Shown in pieces: positions 1 to 5,246 of a stretch of 5,719 nucleotides of DNA (positions within the stretch are counted from its first letter, which is position 1; each line of letters begins with the position of its first letter). A program made the position numbers and the translations under genes. The stretch spans positions 1 to 5,719 of the forward strand of contig JAJYQZ010000264.1 of assembly GCA_021794335.1 (NCBI GenBank), written 5' to 3'. This DNA comes from a bacterium. GTDB taxonomy: Bacteria > SZUA-79 > Acidulodesulfobacterales > Acidulodesulfobacteraceae. The notes under the pieces were generated by a model that saw nothing but the letters and a program-made list of their open reading frames with translations, had not been told where the DNA came from and did not search any database.

Positions 1-616
1 TATCTTCTACTCTTTTCCCTTTTTCGATAATAATCGGCTTTATCCCATTGCTTACGAATGAAACGGCTGCAAAAATTCCGGCAGGACCCATCCCCGCGAT
101 TAAAACATTAGGTTTGTTTTTTCCGGCGGTATTATCCGCATATTTTGCATTTTCAAAAATATTATTCTTTTTACCGTAAAAAAAGCCTTCTTCTTCTTCA
201 TTAGCCTTCCTTGCTTTTATTTTATTTTCGAGCAAATAATTTAAAACGATATCTTCGATTTCGGCATTTATGTTAAGCGCCTCTGTGCTTGCGTTCACAT
301 CCGTTTCAAATCGTTTAACTTTTATATTTATAATGGCTTTAAAGACGGTTTTAGGCTCTTTTTGCCTTAAATCTAAAGATTTCTTAATAATCTTAGAAGA
401 AATTAATAAATCTTTTTTATCTAAATTTAAATCTAAATCCCTTTTTCCCGAACGGAATTTAAAGTTTTCAAATATTTTTTCCAAGCGCTTGGAAAAAAAA
501 TCCTCGTATGCCTTTTCGATATTTCCGTCTGTGTTTATCAAAGCATGTCTTTGATACAGACGGAAATGGTCGCCGCCGCCGATTACCCCTGTCTTAAAAT
601 CGTATATAATTAACAT
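1..616 (-). CDS. FAD-dependent oxidoreductase, COG2509-type (N-terminal part, runs off left edge)
   Basis: About 205 N-terminal residues are visible, reading leftward from an ATG at 616. Residues 171-183 form a dinucleotide-binding Rossmann start (VLIAGMGPAG, glycines 175, 177, 180), followed by PIIIEKG with an acidic residue (E198) at the end of the second strand, as expected for FAD binding. About 170 residues precede this fold. Residues 67-100 (KDLLISSKIIKKSLD, then a beta-rich stretch ending INIKV) resemble the N-terminal domain of the uncharacterised FAD-dependent dehydrogenases of COG2509, where the Rossmann motif is also internal. Family members are probable flavoproteins of unknown substrate, so none is assigned. 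The gene starts 42 bases after the upstream universal stress protein gene on the same strand and is probably co-transcribed with it. No Shine-Dalgarno sequence precedes the ATG, and the first 50 residues match nothing I recognise, so the start is uncertain. The C-terminal part lies outside the window. Confidence 0.82.
   Translation of the reverse strand, partial: MLIIYDFKTGVIGGGDHFRLYQRHALINTDGNIEKAYEDFFSKRLEKIFENFKFRSGKRDLDLNLDKKDLLISSKIIKKSLDLRQKEPKTVFKAIINIKVKRFETDVNASTEALNINAEIEDIVLNYLLENKIKARKANEEEEGFFYGKKNNIFENAKYADNTAGKNKPNVLIAGMGPAGIFAAVSFVSNGIKPIIIEKGKRVED
475..498. repeat. Perfect 24-base palindrome inside the FAD-oxidoreductase coding region
   Basis: Arm 475-486 (TTTTTTCCAAGC) is the exact reverse complement of arm 487-498, with no spacer. 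It lies about 120 bases into the reading frame, over residues FFSKRLEKIF. It could fold into an RNA hairpin or bind a dimeric protein. It could also be chance in A/T-rich coding sequence, since half of it is homopolymeric T/A. Confidence 0.6.
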
Positions 617-658
617 AAAATACCAAAATATATCCGTGATTTTATTCGATGCAAAAGT

Positions 659-1150
659 TTATGAGGGATTTACCAAAGATACCGCAGGTTCTTTAGCCAA
701 CTCTTCTTTGCTTAATTTGATTGAATTTTTAAGCGGGATTAAAAGCACGGGGCACAGGGAATTTTTTGCAACCGAAAAAGAAATAGAACCTGATATAAAT
801 TCCTTAACGCCTATTTTTTGATGAGTTCCTATGACAATTAAATCCGACCCTTTTTTCCTCGAAAAATTAAGAATTTCGGATGCGGGGAAACCGTAAGATA
901 TAAAAATCTCATAATTTAAATAATATAAACCCGATTTTTTTAATCCATCTTCCACGGCTTCATATGCTTCCTTCATTTTAAGCCGAAGATTGGCCTTCCT
1001 GTTTATTATAGAAAACGGCGCGGAAGAGATTACATGCAAAATGTAAAATTTTGCCGCATTTTCCCTAAAAAACGAAGCGGCTTGCGTTAATATAAAAGAT
1101 GTTTCAAAATTTAAATCGATTGCGACAAGAACCTTTTTTTCTATTTCCAT
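659..1150 (-). CDS. Universal stress protein, UspA family
   Basis: This is a 163-residue single-domain universal stress protein, a soluble alpha/beta fold that usually dimerises and often binds ATP. It opens with strand KKVLVAIDLN, where D12 is the conserved nucleotide-contacting aspartate. LHV (38-40) is the second strand. GSDLIVIGTH (101-110) leads into the phosphate-binding loop, which ends in GS at 121-122 and is followed by CPVLLIP. The usual loop pattern is G-x2-G-x9-G-S/T. Here G108 and G121-S122 are kept, but the second glycine is glutamine (Q111), so ATP binding may be altered. About 22 residues extend past the last strand, a poorly conserved tail. The ATG at 1150 puts the first strand at residues 6-11, the normal place. 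No Shine-Dalgarno sequence is visible, and a promoter sits directly against the start. It is the first gene of a probable two-gene unit with the FAD oxidoreductase. The specific stress role is unknown. Confidence 0.9.
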   Translation of the reverse strand: MEIEKKVLVAIDLNFETSFILTQAASFFRENAAKFYILHVISSAPFSIINRKANLRLKMKEAYEAVEDGLKKSGLYYLNYEIFISYGFPASEILNFSRKKGSDLIVIGTHQKIGVKEFISGSISFSVAKNSLCPVLLIPLKNSIKLSKEELAKEPAVSLVNPS

Positions 1151-1156
1151 ATTTTA

Positions 1157-1185
1157 ATATTATCTAATTCAAACAATTTTTTCAA
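1157..1185 (-). promoter_or_regulatory. Predicted sigma70-type promoter for the stress protein gene (leaderless)
   Basis: On the minus strand a -35 TTGAAA (1185-1180) and a -10 TAATAT (1162-1157) are separated by 17 bases. The expected transcription start falls at or within a base or two of the ATG at 1150. This agrees with the absence of a ribosome binding site and suggests a leaderless mRNA. The region is very A/T-rich, so chance matches are possible. Confidence 0.45.
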
Positions 1186-1214
1186 GGATTGTAAAATATT
1201 AATAAACTATTTAA

Positions 1215-1240
1215 ATATCCCAAATCCCGATTTGGGATAT
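1215..1240. repeat. 12-base inverted repeat with 2-base loop
   Basis: Arm 1215-1226 (ATATCCCAAATC) pairs exactly with 1229-1240 around a CC spacer. It lies about 65 bases upstream of the stress protein start and directly left of the GC-rich hairpins of repeat copy A. Its CCCAAATCCCGAT core resembles the left end of copy C (CCCAAAATTGCCGAT), so it may be a degenerate terminal repeat of copy A. It could instead be an operator. Confidence 0.6.
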
Positions 1241-1443
1241 TATTTTCTGGATTCCCGCTTTCGCGGGAATGACTTTGCGAGGATTGAGGTTTTAACCCAA
1301 AAGATGTCCCAACCCGCTTCAGCGGGAATGACGATAAAGGAATTTAAACTTTAACCCAACGGGTGTCATTCCCGCTGAAGCGGGAATCCAGTATTTACAT
1401 ATAAAAGAAACATTTAAATATTTTCTATTGCAAAATTAAAGAA
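1219..1443. mobile_element. MITE-like inverted-repeat element, copy A (composite)
   Basis: This non-coding element is built of three GC-rich hairpin units: 1247-1273, 1313-1332 and 1365-1391. The outer units 1247-1273 and 1365-1391 are inverted copies of each other (CTGGATTCCCGC at one end, GCGGGAATCCAG at the other) with two mismatches. The middle unit is instead a perfect complement of the first 20 bases of the right unit, so the element looks like a fusion or partial duplication. Its right flank 1392-1443 matches the flank of copy B (2862-2913) at 51 of 52 positions and contains the terminal motif CTATTGCAAAATTAA (1425-1439). The left boundary is uncertain; I place it at 1219 by resemblance to copy C. 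No transposase is encoded. Confidence 0.72.
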
Positions 1444-1454
1444 TATTAACCGAC

Positions 1455-1483
1455 TTGATTTTTAAGAAAAAATCGGGTACAAT
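1455..1483 (+). promoter_or_regulatory. Predicted sigma70 promoter for the EncFtn-like gene
   Basis: TTGATT (1455-1460) and TACAAT (1478-1483) are separated by 17 bases, each one mismatch or two from consensus. Transcription would start near 1490, giving a leader of about 65 bases. The promoter begins 15 bases after the terminal motif of repeat copy A. Confidence 0.6.
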
Positions 1484-1555
1484 TTTACATAATTGAGCCG
1501 CTTGTTAGAGCGTAAGCCGAATAATAACAGCAATATTTGCATATGGGGGGTGTAT

Positions 1556-1807
1556 ATGTGCGAAGATTACCATAACTCGAATTTAACGAAAGAAACAATA
1601 AACCTTGAAATGGCAAGACAATCTTTAATCGAAGAATTTCAAGCAATTAACTGGTACCAAGAAAGATTCGAACTTACCGGAGACGAGGAATTAAAAAAAA
1701 TTTTAGCCCACAACAGGGACGAAGAAAAAGAACATGCGGCAATGCTTATGGAATACATTAGAAAGAATGACCCCGTTCAGGATGACAAATTTCTTCATCA
1801 CGATTAA
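1556..1807 (+). CDS. EncFtn-type (encapsulated ferritin-like) iron-binding protein
   Basis: This 83-residue, two-helix ferritin-like protein resembles the encapsulated ferritins. Those assemble as decamers with di-iron ferroxidase centres at subunit interfaces and usually act inside encapsulin shells, oxidising Fe(II) for storage. The family signature is clear: SLIEEFQAINWY (23-34) in helix 1 and ILAHNRDEEKEHAAM (49-63) in helix 2. Against the Rhodospirillum rubrum protein as I recall it, the di-iron ligands E32, E62 and H65 correspond to E27, E57 and H60. W38 and Y39 correspond to W33 and Y34. Entry-site E34 is glutamine here (Q29). The protein ends at DDKFLHHD soon after helix 2, with no third helix and no LxxGSL-type targeting peptide, and no encapsulin gene is in the window. 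I choose ATG 1556 over the in-frame TTG at 1493 because GGGGGGTG (1545-1552) is a good ribosome binding site and family homology begins after this ATG. It converges on the amidotransferase gene with 7 bases between stops. Confidence 0.88.
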   Translation: MCEDYHNSNLTKETINLEMARQSLIEEFQAINWYQERFELTGDEELKKILAHNRDEEKEHAAMLMEYIRKNDPVQDDKFLHHD

Positions 1808-1814
1808 TCACGGC

Positions 1815-2663
1815 TTAATTAATCTCCGCCGTTCTAATGTTAAGGTCTTTATCTATTTTTAACAATGTATAATTGTTAACGCACTTCCACCCTCTGTCGG
1901 AATCGTAAGGCTCCGATGCAACCACGGCTTTATCTTCGTCTATTAAGTAATATAGGGAATAATATGCCAATCTCGGCTGCTTCACGGGGTCTTCCCCTTT
2001 ATTTTTAGCCTTCGCAAGTCTTAACGCATACAGGTCGTTTTTCGAATCTTTCAATAAAAAATTGATGGCGGTAAAATCGAATCTATTAACAAAATCGGAA
2101 ATAAAATCTTTAAGTCCGTCAAAATCGACTCCGTTTTTAAAATTATGCGCAATCAAGTTTAATAGGGCCTGCGAGTCCGTCATAGATTCGTCTCCAAGGT
2201 TATAAATCGTCCCATTGTGAGCCAACACATAGCTTGAATAAGGGCTGTCCGAATTTTCCCAATCGGTAACATTATTAATCCCCTTAACTTCAAAAAAATC
2301 CGGGCTCACATAGGGGTGGGCATGGATATTGTCAATCTCCCCTTTTCCGCTTGAAGCCAGTCTTATATGTGATATTAAAAGATTTCCGTTAATATAATTA
2401 AGTCTTTCGGATAACTCTGCGCTTTCGGTAATAGGGGTTCCGCTTTTAAATAAAAACTCGCGATCAGGTTCTCTATCTTCATTGTTTTGCCTGTTGTTTT
2501 TAAACGACATAACATATATGCCGAAACCATCTTTGTGAGGGGCATCGTAAGCCTTTTTAGACTGCGCTTTAAGGCTGTGGAATGCTCCCCCGTTTTCTCT
2601 GTCTTCGATTATGTATTTATAATAGATTTTATTTTTTGACATAACCCCAATCATTCTACACAC
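1815..2663 (-). CDS. Class II glutamine amidotransferase (YafJ/DUG3-like)
   Basis: This is a 282-residue N-terminal-nucleophile amidotransferase of the GATase_4/YafJ type. After removal of Met1, Cys2 (CRMIGV) becomes the catalytic nucleophile that releases ammonia from glutamine or cleaves a gamma-glutamyl amide. Supporting motifs in order are DGFGIY (45-50), SHIRLAS with H99 and R101 for substrate binding, NIHAHPY (112-118), LAHNGT (148-152) with the oxyanion-hole N150-G151, DSQALLNLI (163-171) and VVASEP (247-252). The length suits a stand-alone glutaminase domain; no synthase domain is fused. The start is GTG at 2663, not the ATG three codons later. GTG places cysteine at position 2 and has a strong GGGGAG ribosome binding site (2677-2672) eight bases upstream. 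The gene is monocistronic here, converging on the EncFtn-like gene, and the neighbours do not reveal the substrate. Bacterial YafJ proteins have no firm role, and DUG3 in yeast degrades glutathione. Confidence 0.9.
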   Translation of the reverse strand: MCRMIGVMSKNKIYYKYIIEDRENGGAFHSLKAQSKKAYDAPHKDGFGIYVMSFKNNRQNNEDREPDREFLFKSGTPITESAELSERLNYINGNLLISHIRLASSGKGEIDNIHAHPYVSPDFFEVKGINNVTDWENSDSPYSSYVLAHNGTIYNLGDESMTDSQALLNLIAHNFKNGVDFDGLKDFISDFVNRFDFTAINFLLKDSKNDLYALRLAKAKNKGEDPVKQPRLAYYSLYYLIDEDKAVVASEPYDSDRGWKCVNNYTLLKIDKDLNIRTAEIN

Positions 2664-2749
2664 TCTATTTTCTCCCCGTTTAACCCTTTGTTTTAATACT
2701 ATTTTATTAAATTTATTATTTTTAGTTTAATATATATTAATCAAAATCC
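2664..2749. other. AT-rich upstream region of the amidotransferase gene
   Basis: It holds the amidotransferase ribosome binding site (2672-2677) and a perfect 14-base palindrome TTAATATATATTAA at 2727-2740. A promoter for the minus-strand gene must lie here, but the sequence is so A/T-rich that several weak candidates compete and I cannot choose one. Confidence 0.4.
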
Positions 2750-2913
2750 TTAATTTTGCAATAGAGATTTTATTTCTGGATTCCCGCTTACGCGGGAATG
2801 ACTTTGTAGGTTTTTAGGTTTTCACCCAACGGGTGTCATTCCCGCGTAAGCGGGAATCCAGTATTTACATATAAAAGAAACATCTAAATATTTTCTATTG
2901 CAAAATTAAAGAA
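2750..2913. mobile_element. MITE-like inverted-repeat element, copy B
   Basis: The element has 15-base perfect terminal inverted repeats: TTAATTTTGCAATAG at 2750-2764 and its complement at 2895-2909. Nested within are two 27-base hairpin units, 2776-2802 and 2835-2861, that are perfect reverse complements of each other including their loops (CTTACG and CGTAAG). Between them lies ACCCAACGGGT (2824-2834), itself a small hairpin and shared with copy A. The right flank (2862-2913) is nearly identical to that of copy A. No protein is encoded. It is about 160 bases long, and the right terminal repeat ends 14 bases before the -35 of the SRP RNA promoter. Confidence 0.8.
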
Positions 2914-2923
2914 AATAATGCTT

Positions 2924-2951
2924 TTCAAAAAGTTTTAATATATGTTATATT
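2924..2951 (+). promoter_or_regulatory. Predicted promoter of the SRP RNA gene
   Basis: TTCAAA (2924-2929) and TATATT (2946-2951) are 16 bases apart. The expected start, 7 bases after the -10, is exactly the first base (2958) of the closing stem of the RNA, which supports both calls. Confidence 0.55.
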
Positions 2952-2957
2952 AAATGT

Positions 2958-3056
2958 GGGTAATCCGACAATACGGCAGGAAGATCGAAAACCCCGCCAG
3001 GTTCGAGAGAAAGCAACGGTATTGATTCAGAATGTGCGTGTTTTCTCGGATTGCCC
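2958..3056 (+). ncRNA. ffs: Signal recognition particle RNA, small bacterial type (4.5S-like)
   Basis: This RNA pairs with the Ffh protein to target nascent membrane and secreted proteins. The apical domain is recognisable at about 2994-3019: CCGCCAGG-TTC-GAGA-GAA-AGCA-ACGG. That matches the conserved AGG-stem-GNRA-stem-AGCA pattern that binds the Ffh M domain. The E. coli stem TCC/GGA is replaced by TTC/GAA, a paired change that keeps the helix, and the tetraloop is GAGA instead of GGAA. The ends close in an 11-base-pair helix, GGGTAATCCGA (2958-2968) with TCGGATTGCCC (3046-3056), including one G-U pair. GAAAAC (2987-2992) with GTTTTC (3040-3045) extends the rod. About 18 bases on the 5' side (2969-2986) have no partner in this model. 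Length is about 99 nucleotides, in the usual range for Alu-less SRP RNA. A precise 3' end is not evident, and only a weak AGCC/GGCT hairpin follows at 3072-3084. Confidence 0.85.
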
Positions 3057-3149
3057 TGCCATTAGCTATTTAGCCTTTATGGCTTTGCTCTATAATACCA
3101 TAAAAACAATATAAAGTATATCCCCCTAATTGCAGGCAGAAACTTTTAA
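3057..3149. other. Spacer between SRP RNA and iorA, with possible iorA promoter
   Basis: A perfect -10 hexamer TATAAT lies at 3091-3096, but no convincing -35 sits 16-18 bases upstream. A weak hairpin (AGCC 3072-3075 with GGCT 3081-3084, then TT) may help end the SRP RNA transcript. Near the GTG start of iorA only an AGG at 3134-3136 resembles a ribosome binding site, and its spacing is long. Confidence 0.4.
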
Positions 3150-5027
3150 GTGAATATAATAAATAAAACTGCAAAAATTAGCGCTGCCCTTCTCACAGGC
3201 AACGAAGCAATAGCCGCCGGCGCTTACAAAGCCGGCGTTCATGTGGCAACAGGCTACCCGGGCACCCCAAGTTCCGAAATCCTTCCCTATCTTGCAAGAT
3301 TTAACAATACTATCGTTAACTGGTCGATAAACGAAAAAACGGCGCTCGAAATAGCGATCGGCGCATCTATCGGTTATAAAAGGTCTATGTTCACCACAAA
3401 ACATGTCGGACTTAATGTAGCTTCGGATCCGCTTATGACTCTTGCGATAACGGGGGTTCGCGGCGGCATAGTCATTGTCACCGCCGATGACCCTGCTATG
3501 CACAGTTCTCAAAACGAACAGGACAACAGGTTTTATTCAAAATTTGCCAAAGTTCCGATGTTTGAACCCTCGGATAGCAATGAATGCTTTGAGTTTACCT
3601 ATGAGGCTTTTGAAATAAGCGAAAGGTTCGATACGCCCGTTATAATCAGAACGACTACAAGAATATCCCACTCAAAAAGTATTGTCCATATTGAACCGGC
3701 TTATCTGCCGAATATGAATTCAAATTTGGAAAACAAAAAATTCTTGCCTGAAAAAAAACCGTACATTAAAGACATAGAAAAATTTGTTATGGCTCCTGTT
3801 TATGCAAGAAAGAGGCATAAAATTGCAATAGAAAGGCTAAAAAAATTGCAGGAATTTTCAAATAATTCCGGCATTAACAATATCGAATATAACAGCCTTG
3901 ATTTTGGAGCAATTACAAGCGGGATTTCCTACCAGTATGTTAAAGAAATTGCTCCGTTCGCCTCGGTTTTAAAACTCTCTTTTTCTTATCCCCTTCCTGA
4001 TTTACTTGTTAAAGAATTTGTAAAAAGAGTAAAAAGCGTCATTATAGTCGAGGAATTAGAACCGTTCATACAAAATGAAATATCCTCCATAGGCATAAAC
4101 TTAAGGGGCAAAGAGATTTTTAACAGATTCGGAGAACTTACGCCTGATATGGTAAAAGAAGGGCTTATAAGCGCCGGCTTTATTAAAAAATATGACAATA
4201 AATCGTCTGACAAATTGCAGGGAAAAGGCGGCTTGAGCAAACTTGACAGTCTTTTGGAAAAATTGCCTCAAAGGCTTCCTGCTCTTTGCAGCGGATGCCC
4301 GCATACCTCCGTATTTTATGCCCTGAAAAAACTCAAGGTTCCGGTTATGGGAGACATAGGCTGTTATACCCTTGGCGCATTACCGCCTCTAAATGCAATG
4401 GATAGCTGCATATCGATGGGACTTGCCTTTGGAGCGGCGCAGGGCTTATCTTTATCAAATTCCTCGCCTAAAAAAATTGCAGGCATAATGGGGGATTCTA
4501 CATTTTTTCATTCCGGTATTACTTCATTAATAGACGCAAAATACAATAACGCCTGCTTCACGGCAATTATTTTGGATAATTCGACAACCGCGATGACGGG
4601 CGGACAGGATCATCCCGGAACCGGTAAAAACCTGTCTCAGGGTCAAGTCGTATCTAACAAAATAGACATAAAAAAAGTAGTGGAAGGCATTGGAATAGAT
4701 GAAATATACATAATTGACCCGTATAATTATAACGCCGTTTATAAAACCTTAAAAAAGGCGCTAAGCTCCAAAAATTTAAATGTGATTATCACAAAAAGGC
4801 CGTGCATTTTATATCCCGTCAAAATAGATTTAGGTAAAAAATTCAAAATACTCGAAGGTTGCAACGGATGCAATCTCTGCATGCAAATCGGATGCCCTTC
4901 TATCCTTAATTCGGAGAATTTTTTGGATAATAATAAACCGATTCCTTTTATCGATAGCTCGTGCATCGGTTGTTCTATTTGCAAAGACATATGCGTATTT
5001 AACTTTATCGAAGAAATTAAATCTTAA
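3150..5027 (+). CDS. iorA: Indolepyruvate:ferredoxin oxidoreductase, alpha subunit
   Basis: This large subunit belongs to the thiamine-diphosphate enzyme that converts aryl pyruvates from aromatic amino acid transamination, plus CoA, to aryl acetyl-CoA, CO2 and reduced ferredoxin in the cytoplasm. It is 625 residues, the usual size. The N-terminal pyrimidine-binding domain has GYPGTPSSEI (35-44), NEKTALEIAIGAS (61-73), HVGLNVASDPLM (85-96) and DDPAMHSSQNEQD (113-125). A middle domain follows. The thiamine-diphosphate-binding domain has CSGCPH (380-385), GDIGCYTLG (401-409), MGLAFGAAQG (423-432), GDS (448-450) and LDN (475-477) followed by TAMTGGQDHPG. Two [4Fe-4S] ferredoxin motifs end the protein: C571, C574, C577, C582-P, then C605, C608, C611, C615. 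The proline normally after the last cysteine is valine. An in-frame stop immediately precedes the GTG at 3150, and homology begins at about LLTGNEA, so this start is nearly forced. It is the first gene of an ior operon whose second gene follows after 219 bases holding repeat copy C. Confidence 0.96.
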   Translation: MNIINKTAKISAALLTGNEAIAAGAYKAGVHVATGYPGTPSSEILPYLARFNNTIVNWSINEKTALEIAIGASIGYKRSMFTTKHVGLNVASDPLMTLAITGVRGGIVIVTADDPAMHSSQNEQDNRFYSKFAKVPMFEPSDSNECFEFTYEAFEISERFDTPVIIRTTTRISHSKSIVHIEPAYLPNMNSNLENKKFLPEKKPYIKDIEKFVMAPVYARKRHKIAIERLKKLQEFSNNSGINNIEYNSLDFGAITSGISYQYVKEIAPFASVLKLSFSYPLPDLLVKEFVKRVKSVIIVEELEPFIQNEISSIGINLRGKEIFNRFGELTPDMVKEGLISAGFIKKYDNKSSDKLQGKGGLSKLDSLLEKLPQRLPALCSGCPHTSVFYALKKLKVPVMGDIGCYTLGALPPLNAMDSCISMGLAFGAAQGLSLSNSSPKKIAGIMGDSTFFHSGITSLIDAKYNNACFTAIILDNSTTAMTGGQDHPGTGKNLSQGQVVSNKIDIKKVVEGIGIDEIYIIDPYNYNAVYKTLKKALSSKNLNVIITKRPCILYPVKIDLGKKFKILEGCNGCNLCMQIGCPSILNSENFLDNNKPIPFIDSSCIGCSICKDICVFNFIEEIKS

Positions 5028-5041
5028 GAAATCTTAACAGA

Positions 5042-5231
<190 letters not shown>

Positions 5232-5246
5232 AGCAGATCTTAAACT

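Noticed and set aside
270..821. Plus-strand reading frames at 270-554 and 636-821
   Set aside because: They lie antisense to the clearly coding FAD oxidoreductase and universal stress protein genes, resemble no family and have no ribosome binding sites.
1247..1273. Rho-independent terminator for neighbouring genes
   Set aside because: The GC-rich hairpins lack a following T run and recur as part of a mobile-like repeat upstream of genes. They could still terminate incidentally.
1247..1391. CRISPR array
   Set aside because: The repeats are inverted and not direct, few in number, unevenly spaced and hairpin-symmetric. No cas genes are present.
1493..1555. Extension of the EncFtn-like protein to the TTG at 1493
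   Set aside because: The added 21 residues match nothing in the family, the TTG is only 9-10 bases after the predicted -10 hexamer, and a good ribosome binding site precedes ATG 1556.
1804..1826. Bidirectional terminator between the converging EncFtn-like and amidotransferase genes
   Set aside because: Only short A/T palindromes (ATTAAT, TTAATTAA) are present, with no stable GC stem.
3126..4990. Minus-strand reading frames at 3126-3512, 3986-4240, 4101-4304 and 4739-4990
   Set aside because: All are antisense to iorA, whose domains and cysteine motifs account for the whole region.
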